Below are positions 53,611-60,737 of a stretch of DNA of 64,000 nt, piece by piece (positions within the stretch are counted from its first letter, which is position 1; each line of letters begins with the position of its first letter). A program made the translations under genes and the position numbers. The notes below the pieces were generated by a model that was not told the origin of the DNA, did no database searches, and saw nothing but the letters and a program-made list of their open reading frames with translations. Source of the stretch: Alloprevotella sp. oral taxon 473 str. F0040 (GTDB taxonomy: Bacteria; Bacteroidota; Bacteroidia; Bacteroidales; Bacteroidaceae); assembly GCF_000318095.2 (NCBI RefSeq), contig NZ_KB290717.1:37058-101057 (forward strand), read 5' to 3'.

Positions 53611-53656
53611 TTGCTATAGTCCTAAAAAATAGAAATAGGGGGACTCGGTCTAAGCA

Positions 53657-55132
53657 CTATTTCCTTTTCTTCGTGGTAATTTGGGATTCGCCTAGTTCAA
53701 CTGTGTAAGAGCGGTTGAGCCCACTTTGTGTCTTAGCACGAATCCACAGCACACGATCGGTACTCATATTGGCAACTTTCACGGCTTCTTCGAAATCGGA
53801 TACCGAGTTAATGACTTTGTCATTCACTTGGGTGATGATGATGCCTTTAGAAAGCCCTGCATCTTGGAGTTTACCAGCCTTTATACTGCTAACAATGATA
53901 CCATTCTTCAAGCCTAACTCTGATTTTTCTGCATCAGTGAGGGGACGGAGAGCAGCACCCATGGATTCAGTGTCCACGCTTTCAATCTTTGACGTTGTGC
54001 CTTGAACATTACGCAACGTGAGAGTGGCAGTGTATGTCTTTTTCTTACGTACATAGGTAATACGTATCTTATCACCAGGACGGTGAGCTGCCATGATTTC
54101 TTGGAGATTGCCAAACTTTTCGACTTTGGCACCATCTATTTCTGTGATGACATCTCCGCGCTTTAGACCTGCTTCTTCAGCAGCACCGTCAGCAGAAACT
54201 TCTTCGATATAGAATCCATTAAGTACACCTAAATCAGCTTCTTTCCCTTTCTCCTTTTGAGCATCAATATAGCTTGATACGTCTGTGCCCGCAACTCCGA
54301 TGAGAGCTCGCTGCACAGCACCAAATTCTCTAAGATCCTTTACCACCTTGTTCATTATGGTGGTGGGAATAGCAAAGCCATATCCTGAATAAGAGCCTGT
54401 TTGTGAATATAGCATAGCATTGATTCCTACTAATTCACCTTTTACGTTGACGAGTGCTCCTCCAGAATTGCCAGGGTTGATAGCAGCATCAGTCTGAATG
54501 AAGCTCTCCATAGTAGTGTTACCTTGGAGTGATCGGGCTTTTGCACTGACGATGCCAGCCGTAACTGTAGAGGTGAAACCATAAGGATTGCCAATGGCAA
54601 GAACCCATTCACCAACTTTTAGGCTCTCGCTACTGCCCACTGTTACGGGTTTCAAATCTTTTGCTTCTATTTTAAGTAGTGCGAGGTCAGTACTCTTGTC
54701 TAGACCAATGATGCGTCCTTTATATTCTCGATTATCATTGAGTTTTACTAGGATTTCGTCTGCATCTTCCACTACGTGGTTGTTGGTGACAATGTAGCCA
54801 TCTGCAGAGAGGATGACACCTGAGCCAGCACCACTGCGTTTGGGAGCTTGTCGTTGCTGAGGACTTCGTTGTCCACGTCCGAAAAAATCACCGAAGAAAT
54901 CGGAAAATGGATCGATATCTTGCATTTGTGTTTGGCGACTGGTGCTAGACACCTTGATATAAACCACTGACTGTGTGGCAACTTCAGCTGCGGTGGTCAA
55001 ATCTACGGGTTGAGTTACCGATGCTAGGCTTGGAGCTGAGGTCATGGGGTGTGCTGTCCCTGCGACGTTACTAGCCTTGCCTTGGGCAAGGAAGGCTGAT
55101 AAAAAGAGTGCTAGAACTATTTTCTTTTCCAT
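53657..55132 (-). CDS. htrA: Do/HtrA-family periplasmic serine protease
   Basis: Envelope quality-control protease and chaperone of 491 residues. Signal peptide MEKKIVLALFLSAFLAQGKA. The trypsin-like domain carries the triad His in IVTNNHVVEDADE, Asp in DKSTDLALLKI and Ser in INPGNSGGALV. Two PDZ domains follow (about residues 285-380 with AEEAGLKRGDVI, and 395-480 with LQDAGLSKGIII). A Gln/Arg-rich loop (FFGRGQRSPQQRQAPKR) precedes the His. The promoter is at 55162-55193. Confidence 0.96.
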   Translation of the reverse strand: MEKKIVLALFLSAFLAQGKASNVAGTAHPMTSAPSLASVTQPVDLTTAAEVATQSVVYIKVSSTSRQTQMQDIDPFSDFFGDFFGRGQRSPQQRQAPKRSGAGSGVILSADGYIVTNNHVVEDADEILVKLNDNREYKGRIIGLDKSTDLALLKIEAKDLKPVTVGSSESLKVGEWVLAIGNPYGFTSTVTAGIVSAKARSLQGNTTMESFIQTDAAINPGNSGGALVNVKGELVGINAMLYSQTGSYSGYGFAIPTTIMNKVVKDLREFGAVQRALIGVAGTDVSSYIDAQKEKGKEADLGVLNGFYIEEVSADGAAEEAGLKRGDVITEIDGAKVEKFGNLQEIMAAHRPGDKIRITYVRKKKTYTATLTLRNVQGTTSKIESVDTESMGAALRPLTDAEKSELGLKNGIIVSSIKAGKLQDAGLSKGIIITQVNDKVINSVSDFEEAVKVANMSTDRVLWIRAKTQSGLNRSYTVELGESQITTKKRK

Positions 55133-55161
55133 TTGTATAGCATTTTATGGGTCGATGCTCG

Positions 55162-55193
55162 CAAAAGTAACCTATTCTACCATTCCTTGCAAG
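55162..55193 (-). promoter_or_regulatory. Promoter of htrA
   Basis: Minus-strand -7 box TACTTTTG (55162-55169) and -33 element CTTG (55190-55193), spacing 20 nt. Confidence 0.7.
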
Positions 55194-55267
55194 TATTTTC
55201 TAGGAAAGGTGGTGACGTTTTATCACAATTTTACAGAACAATTGCGCTATATTGTTTGTTGGCATAA

Positions 55268-56395
55268 CTACGGCCACATAAGTTCACTCATGATATCATC
55301 TGAAACAAAAATGCCAGCATGGGTGAGTTGCAAACGTTGGTCTGATGTGATTATGAGAAGTTCGCGCTCTAGAAATGGCTGTGCTGTTCGTAGAAGATAA
55401 GATTTACGTTTATCGTCAAGTTCTTCCAGATTGACGCCTTCTCGAGTGCGTAATCTTGTGAGAATCATTTCGTCATATCGTTCATCTGTAGTGAGTGTCT
55501 CTATCTGATGGGGGACGTCCGCAAAAGGTGCTTTCAATGTGCTTGCAGCGTTGTAGGCGCGAAGTTTGTGTTCGTTGAAGCGGCGGATAGAGTGTCCGTC
55601 ATAAGAATGCGCACCTGGGCCAAATCCTAAATAGGAAAGGCCTTTCCAATAATTTGAATTGTGGCGAGAGCGGAAGCCGGTTTTGGCAAAATTAGCTATT
55701 TCATATTGTTCAAAACCCGCTATCTGAGCTCTATCTGAGAGGAAACGAAACATGGCTAGGGAGGTGTCTTCATCACATTCCTCTACTTTCCCTCTTGCGC
55801 GATCATAATAGAGTGGTGTGCCCTCTTCATAAGTAAGGGCGTAGGCAGAGAGATGTTGGATGTCAAGAGAAAATGCTTGTTCTAGTTCCCACTGCCAATC
55901 CTCGAGAGATTGTTGCGGAAGGCCGAACATGAGGTCGATGCTGAGATTTTTTATCCCAGCTTCATGTACGTTGTCAATGGCTGCTCTAGCTTGTTGAGCT
56001 GTGTGGCGGCGGTTGATTGTTATGAGTTGAGTGTCATTGAAACTCTGTACCCCCAAGCTCACCCGGTTAATGCCTAGTTGTACCAAATGTCTAGCCTTTT
56101 CGAGGGTGATGTCATCTGGGTTAGCTTCAAAAGTATATTCAGCGTCAGGTGCGATGCGAAAGATGCGATGGAGAGCTTCAAAGCATTGCTCTAATTCTTC
56201 GGTGTCTAGTTGAGATGGAGTGCCTCCTCCCAGATATACTGTTTGAATAGTGTCTTTGGTTTGTCTATGTTGCATTTCTGCGATAAGACTATGTACATAG
56301 GCGTCTCGCTCCTTTTTACCATGTATGGTGCTATAGAAACTGCAATAGCTGCAACGCTTCTCGCAAAAAGGAACATGAATGTAGATTCCTGCCAT
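55268..56395 (-). CDS. hemW: HemW, radical SAM heme chaperone
   Basis: Radical-SAM protein of 375 residues. The cluster motif is PFCEKRCSYCSFYS (CxxxCxxC), followed by VYLGGGTPSQL, EANPDD, RVSLGVQSFNDTQL and LSIDLMFGLPQQS. It starts directly with the SAM domain (MAGIYIHVPFCEKRC), as HemW does, and lacks the longer N-terminus of HemN, so heme handling is more likely than coproporphyrinogen oxidation. The gene lies about 100 bp downstream of lysA on the same strand, with a terminator between. Confidence 0.93.
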   Translation of the reverse strand: MAGIYIHVPFCEKRCSYCSFYSTIHGKKERDAYVHSLIAEMQHRQTKDTIQTVYLGGGTPSQLDTEELEQCFEALHRIFRIAPDAEYTFEANPDDITLEKARHLVQLGINRVSLGVQSFNDTQLITINRRHTAQQARAAIDNVHEAGIKNLSIDLMFGLPQQSLEDWQWELEQAFSLDIQHLSAYALTYEEGTPLYYDRARGKVEECDEDTSLAMFRFLSDRAQIAGFEQYEIANFAKTGFRSRHNSNYWKGLSYLGFGPGAHSYDGHSIRRFNEHKLRAYNAASTLKAPFADVPHQIETLTTDERYDEMILTRLRTREGVNLEELDDKRKSYLLRTAQPFLERELLIITSDQRLQLTHAGIFVSDDIMSELMWP

Positions 56396-56409
56396 AGAGG
56401 AGGGGGATG

Positions 56410-56468
56410 AAAAATCGCTTCCGTCTTAGCTAATTATGGATAAGAATATTAGATAAGATGGAAGCGAT
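56410..56468 (-). terminator. Terminator after lysA
   Basis: 15-bp arms with one G-U pair (56414-56428 and 56454-56468), followed by TTTTT on the minus strand. Confidence 0.9.
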
Positions 56469-56497
56469 GAGTTGAATAAAGAAAGAATAAAAGTGGG

Positions 56498-57637
56498 TTA
56501 TTCGGCGATGTGACCTGGTAAGCGGCGACAATTGTATTGCGAAGCCATTATCTCACCATAGGCTCCAGCTGAGCGGAAGGCTAAAAGGTCGCCTCGTTGC
56601 GGAGTTGGCATCACATAATCTGTGGCAAAAACGTCGCTACTTTCGCATATAGGCCCCACCACATCGAATGATGCCTTAGGAGCTTCTGGATGCGAAAGAT
56701 TGTCTATTTGGTGTGTGCTACCATACATGGCTGGGCGTATTAAGTCAGTCATACCAGCATCAACAATGACGAAACGTTTGGAGTGCCCTTCTTTGACATA
56801 TAGTACTCGACTTATTAGGCTGCCACATTGAGCAACGATGGAGCGTCCAAGCTCAAAATGCACGGATTGGCCTTCGCGAAGTTGAAGTTCTTGTTTGAAA
56901 ATAGTGAAATAGCTGGCAAAGTCAGGAATAGCTTCAGTATCGGGGGCTGTATAATTCACACCTAGACCTCCACCCACATTGAGTGTGGGAACGAAGATGC
57001 CTTCTTCTTCAAGCGAAGATTGGAGTTCATTGATTCGGATGCATAGCTCTCGGTAGGAATCAAGTTTGGTGATTTGGCTTCCAATGTGAAAATGAAGTCC
57101 AATAAATTGGATATTAGTAAGAGATGCAGCACGACGAATTGCAGGAAGAGTATCTTCTAGTGCAAGGCCAAACTTGTTTTCGTTTAACCCTGTGGTGATT
57201 TTAGCGTGAGTGTGTGCATCTACATTGGGGTTGATACGGAATGCCACTCGCGCTACGAGATTTTTTCTGGCAGCCAATTCGTTGATTATTTCAAGTTCTG
57301 GCAAACTCTCTACATTAAAGCATTGAATTCCAAGATCTAGTGCTCGAAGGATTTCCCAGTCTGCCTTGCCTACTCCTGCAAAAACGATGTCATTAGCTGC
57401 AAAACCATGCTGGTGGGCCATTTCTATTTCTCCACCACTCACGCAATCTGCCCCAAAACCATGTTGTGCAATAATCTGTAATACTTCATGAGCCACACAG
57501 GCTTTGAGTGCATAATGGACGTGGAAGTTGGGACTATCGGCAGTGGCGGCTGTAATACTATCAAGTGTTTGCTGGAGAAGGGTAAGATTATAATAATAGA
57601 ATGGAGTTTCACACAGGGCAAAGCGGGAGATGTTCAT
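56498..57637 (-). CDS. lysA: Diaminopimelate decarboxylase
   Basis: PLP enzyme of the last step of lysine synthesis. About 379 residues from the ATG at 57637 (MNISRFALCETPFYYYN). The PLP Lys lies in FHVHYALKACVAHEVL; other family words are GFGADCVSGGEIEMA, NVGGGLGVNYT, HFELGRSIVAQCG, VGPICESSDVFA and GAYGEIMASQYN. The frame continues to 57670 but the added residues are outside the family. lysC is upstream on the same strand, but a terminator-like hairpin separates the two. Confidence 0.95.
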   Translation of the reverse strand: MNISRFALCETPFYYYNLTLLQQTLDSITAATADSPNFHVHYALKACVAHEVLQIIAQHGFGADCVSGGEIEMAHQHGFAANDIVFAGVGKADWEILRALDLGIQCFNVESLPELEIINELAARKNLVARVAFRINPNVDAHTHAKITTGLNENKFGLALEDTLPAIRRAASLTNIQFIGLHFHIGSQITKLDSYRELCIRINELQSSLEEEGIFVPTLNVGGGLGVNYTAPDTEAIPDFASYFTIFKQELQLREGQSVHFELGRSIVAQCGSLISRVLYVKEGHSKRFVIVDAGMTDLIRPAMYGSTHQIDNLSHPEAPKASFDVVGPICESSDVFATDYVMPTPQRGDLLAFRSAGAYGEIMASQYNCRRLPGHIAE

Positions 57638-57695
57638 CGTACTGTTGAGGGGGCTATAAGGAATGGCCACTATGGCTCCTTGGGGTTGGGAGTAT

Positions 57696-57745
57696 AGAAA
57701 AGCATTTGTCCTTAAGAGCCACGAAATGCTCAGAAGGACAAATGC
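57696..57745 (-). terminator. Terminator between lysC and lysA
   Basis: 12-bp arms GCATTTGTCCTT (57702-57713) and complement (57734-57745), 20-nt loop, followed by CTTTTC on the minus strand. May end lysC or limit readthrough into lysA. Confidence 0.75.
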
Positions 57746-57777
57746 CTTATAGTCTTGCTATGAGGTTGGATTGTATC

Positions 57778-59091
57778 CTAAAATAGGTGTTTTTGTAGGG
57801 CTTGAAGAGCAGCTTGTTTATGTTCCATGCTAACAAGGAAGGAAATGTTGTGGTCGGAACCTCCATAGCTAATCATGCGCACGGGGATGTTTTTAAGAGC
57901 AAGTGTGGCATCGCTTTCAAAGCCACGATTGGTCCAGCGTAAATCGCCGACTACGCAGACAATGCACATGCCTTCGTCGACTACTACGGTGCCTACTTCT
58001 TTAAGTTCGTCTACAATGGAAGCTAGGTGGCTAGTGTTGTCGATGCTAAGAGATACCCCAACTTCGCTGGTGGTAATCATATCTATGCTCGTTTTATATT
58101 TGTCGAACACGCTGAAGACTCTGCACATGAAGCCCGTGGCTAAGAGCATGCGAGAACTTACTATCTTGATAACCGTGATGTTGTCTTTAGCTGCTACTGC
58201 TTTAATGCGCCCTTCTTCGCAATCGTTGTTGATGAGTGTGCCTGGTGCTTGGGCATCCAAGGTGTTTTTAAGACGAACTGGCACTCCTGCATAGCGAGCT
58301 GGCTGAACACAAGTGGGGTGGAGTATCTTTGCACCAAAGTAGGCGAGCTCTGCAGCTTCTTCAAAACTGAGTTGGCGCACGGGAGTTGTGCCTTCTACAA
58401 AGCGAGGGTCGTTGTTGTGCATCCCATCAATGTCTGTCCAAATTTGGATTTCATTGGCACGAATAGCGGCTCCAATGAGAGAGGCTGTGTAGTCTGAACC
58501 ACCTCGTTGGAGATTGTCGATTTGGCCATCGGCATTGCGGCAGATGAATCCTTGGGTGATGTAGATGTCATAGTCAGGATTTTTCTCCAACAAATAGGCC
58601 AAACGCTCACGGATATAAGGGAGGTCAGGCTCTCCATTTACATCTAACCGCATGTAGTCAAGAGCAGGCAAAAGAATGGCTTTGACACCACACTCTTTTA
58701 GGTACTCTGTCACCATGTTGGTGCTCATAATTTCCCCTTGGGCTAGAATGGCTTTCTCATCAGCTTCACTGAACTCGCGCGTGCGGAACTCGTGTAGTTG
58801 TAAGAAAATATTGTCAAGGCGTTCACGCACCTTTGTAGTGGTCTCTTCTTTAGAGTAGAGTAGAGGGAGATGCTGCTTATAGATGGTGTGAAGTCTATTG
58901 ACCATGTTGCTCGCACCTTCAGGATTACCTTTGCGTAAGTAATCAGCTATCTCAACAAGACTATTGGTGGTACCACTCATAGCTGAGAGTACCACAATCT
59001 TAGGTTCTCCATCTTCAGTAATGAGTCGAGATACTTCTTTTATTCTTTCGGGCGAACCAACGGAGGTGCCGCCAAATTTGTAGACTTTCAT
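57778..59091 (-). CDS. lysC: Aspartate kinase
   Basis: First enzyme of the aspartate family, 437 residues, single-function form. Start MKVYKFGGTSVGSPERIKEV is diagnostic; ILAQGEIMSTNMV, FICRNADGQIDNLQRGGSDY and IWTDIDGMHNNDPRFV follow. Two ACT domains occupy the C-terminus (from about residue 300; TVIKIVSSRMLLATGFM and CVVGDLRWTNRGFESDA), so feedback control by an amino acid is expected. No lysine riboswitch was seen in the 145 bp before it. Confidence 0.96.
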   Translation of the reverse strand: MKVYKFGGTSVGSPERIKEVSRLITEDGEPKIVVLSAMSGTTNSLVEIADYLRKGNPEGASNMVNRLHTIYKQHLPLLYSKEETTTKVRERLDNIFLQLHEFRTREFSEADEKAILAQGEIMSTNMVTEYLKECGVKAILLPALDYMRLDVNGEPDLPYIRERLAYLLEKNPDYDIYITQGFICRNADGQIDNLQRGGSDYTASLIGAAIRANEIQIWTDIDGMHNNDPRFVEGTTPVRQLSFEEAAELAYFGAKILHPTCVQPARYAGVPVRLKNTLDAQAPGTLINNDCEEGRIKAVAAKDNITVIKIVSSRMLLATGFMCRVFSVFDKYKTSIDMITTSEVGVSLSIDNTSHLASIVDELKEVGTVVVDEGMCIVCVVGDLRWTNRGFESDATLALKNIPVRMISYGGSDHNISFLVSMEHKQAALQALQKHLF

Positions 59092-59236
59092 ATTGTGAAG
59101 CTATAGCTTTTTTGGGTGCTGTTTGATGGATGTTATCTGAAAAAGTGGGTGAGGGATGGCTAAAAGAGGGTATTATAAACTTCGACGCTTTATAAGCCTA
59201 TCATCAAGTTCTTAAGACTCCCCCTGATTGTTTCTC

Positions 59237-59923
59237 TTATATATCAGAGTTACCAAATTGTTTGGTCACATTGATAAGGTGTCCCTCTGCACACTGGTAA
59301 ACTGTGCCTGGATAGGCGTTGAGGTAAGTGCGATTGTGTGTCACCATCACTACAGCGGTATCTTCATTAGTAAGTGAGCGGAGGAGTTCGAGGATGCGTT
59401 GTCCCGTTTCCATATCAAGGTTTCCCGTTGGTTCATCCGCCAAAATAAGTGCTGGTTTGTTGAGAAGGGCACGAGCAATCGCTACGCGTTGCTGTTCTCC
59501 ACCAGAGAGTTCATGAGGGAATTTATTGATTTTCTGTGACAATTCCACTTGGTCTAATACCTCACGGATGCGAGACTCTCGCTCTGACTTGACTTTCCAC
59601 CCTGTGGCACTGAGAACAAAATCGAGGTTTTGTCTTACTGTGTGGTGTTGTAACAAAGAAAAGTCTTGGAATACGATGCCCAGATGGCGACGTAGTTCGG
59701 GAAGATGCTTGTTTTTAAGTTGGAGTAAATCGAAATCAAGCACCTTTGCTTCACCTTCTACCACATCACATTCTGCATAAAGTGCTCGAAGTAACGAACT
59801 CTTTCCACTTCCTACGCGACCAATGACGTAGACAAACTCACCGTTGTTCACGTGAAAGTTTACATTTTCAAGGACCTTTTGGTCGTCAATACAGATGTTT
59901 GCGCCTTTAATATCAATGAGCAT
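59237..59923 (-). CDS. ftsE: Cell-division ATP-binding protein FtsE
   Basis: ATPase partner of FtsX in activating wall hydrolases at the septum; 228 residues. Walker [17 protein letters not shown]-loop [10 protein letters not shown], signature [17 protein letters not shown], Walker [14 protein letters not shown] and switch His in [10 protein letters not shown]. FtsX is not adjacent. A LolD-type assignment is the main alternative, but the overall words fit Bacteroidota FtsE. A -7-like TATTTTTG lies at 60024-60031. Confidence 0.85.
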   Translation of the reverse strand: MLIDIKGANICIDDQKVLENVNFHVNNGEFVYVIGRVGSGKSSLLRALYAECDVVEGEAKVLDFDLLQLKNKHLPELRRHLGIVFQDFSLLQHHTVRQNLDFVLSATGWKVKSERESRIREVLDQVELSQKINKFPHELSGGEQQRVAIARALLNKPALILADEPTGNLDMETGQRILELLRSLTNEDTAVVMVTHNRTYLNAYPGTVYQCAEGHLINVTKQFGNSDI

Positions 59924-60199
59924 AAAAGATAACAGTCAGAAGGGTGAATGAACGATGGAGAGCTTTCAAATACAGAGAAAAAACACTATGCGAGCTAAGA
60001 AGTGTCCCCATTTGCTCTGAGTGCAAAAATACTCTTTTTTTTTGAGATAGCATGCTTTTAGATTGGATTATCTATTATTCATGCCCAATAGACGAATAAC
60101 AGAGAAAAGGGGAAAGTAATTTTGGCTCAAAGATTTTTAGCAGTGCATGAAGGCGGAATGCACAAGTGATAGAAGTTTACAGCTAATCGCGCTACTAGA

Positions 60200-60234
60200 T
60201 ATAAAAAAACATCCAGCATATCTGCTGGATGTTT
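60200..60234 (-). terminator. Terminator after tRNA-Thr
   Basis: 12-bp arms AAACATCCAGCA (60207-60218) and complement (60223-60234), tetraloop-size loop, followed by seven U residues on the minus strand. Confidence 0.95.
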
Positions 60235-60239
60235 GGGGG

Positions 60240-60313
60240 AGCCTCTTGTCGGATTCGAACCAACGACCCCGAGATTACAAATCACGTGCTCTGGCCAACT
60301 GAGCTAAAGAGGC
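60240..60313 (-). tRNA. tRNA-Thr (TGT)
   Basis: 74 nt cloverleaf on the minus strand: acceptor GCCTCTT/AAGAGGC, anticodon loop TTTGTAA (anticodon TGT), T loop TTCGAAT. The anticodon stem CGTGA/TCTCG has a U-U mismatch at its centre (positions 29-41). Lies 4 nt after the probable SRP RNA. Confidence 0.93.
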
Positions 60314-60317
60314 GGGT

Positions 60318-60413
60318 GGGAAAGCTAACCACATCGCGCTGCTACAACTAACTACCTTTGCTGCGATCAAGCCCTGGAGGATTTGAAAGGAGCTAGCCGT
60401 GTAGCACTTTCCC
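60318..60413 (-). ncRNA. ffs: Probable signal recognition particle RNA (4.5S-like)
   Basis: About 96 nt RNA closed by GGGAAAG (60407-60413) and CTTTCCC (60318-60324). The apical part reads CCAGG-N10-AGCA then AAGG, the arrangement of the conserved SRP loop (in E. coli CAGG-N10-AGCAG, then AAGG), and the 3' end CCCACC also resembles 4.5S RNA. The usual GGAA tetraloop is replaced by UUGAUC. It has its own promoter and continues into tRNA-Thr. Identified by eye; a covariance search is needed for certainty. Confidence 0.65.
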
Positions 60414-60444
60414 GTGTGGTGCATTCCTTATCGGTTTGCGATTG

Positions 60445-60476
60445 CAAAGGAACAACATTTTTCTGAAACCTCCAAA
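60445..60476 (-). promoter_or_regulatory. Promoter of the SRP RNA/tRNA-Thr unit
   Basis: Minus-strand -7 box TTCCTTTG (60445-60452) and -33 box TTTG (60473-60476), spacing 20 nt. Confidence 0.7.
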
Positions 60477-60685
60477 TGTTTTGGTGATTTTTTTTCGAAA
60501 AAGTGCATTTTTCTTCATTGTTCTCCCTAGAATGCTCTATTTCTTAGGTGAAACTAGCATGAAAACTTGAGACGGCAAACCTGATACTCTCTTGAATGTG
60601 TTGGATAATTTGTTAGGAAAATGATTACTCTTGTAAGCTATTGTGCGTAAATTGTTATAACCTTCATCTAGTGCATATACACGAA

Positions 60686-60722
60686 AATAAAAAAATGCCC
60701 GAAGTCTTATTGTCGACTTCGG
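60686..60722 (-). terminator. Terminator after the large exported protein gene
   Basis: 8-bp arms CCGAAGTC (60699-60706) and complement (60715-60722) followed by a long U-run on the minus strand. Confidence 0.9.
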
Positions 60723-60737
60723 ACAAGTACATTATAC

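Noticed and set aside
59092..59236. Possible lysine riboswitch before lysC
   Set aside because: The gap is only 145 bp and does not contain the conserved core of a lysine riboswitch or a terminator pair.
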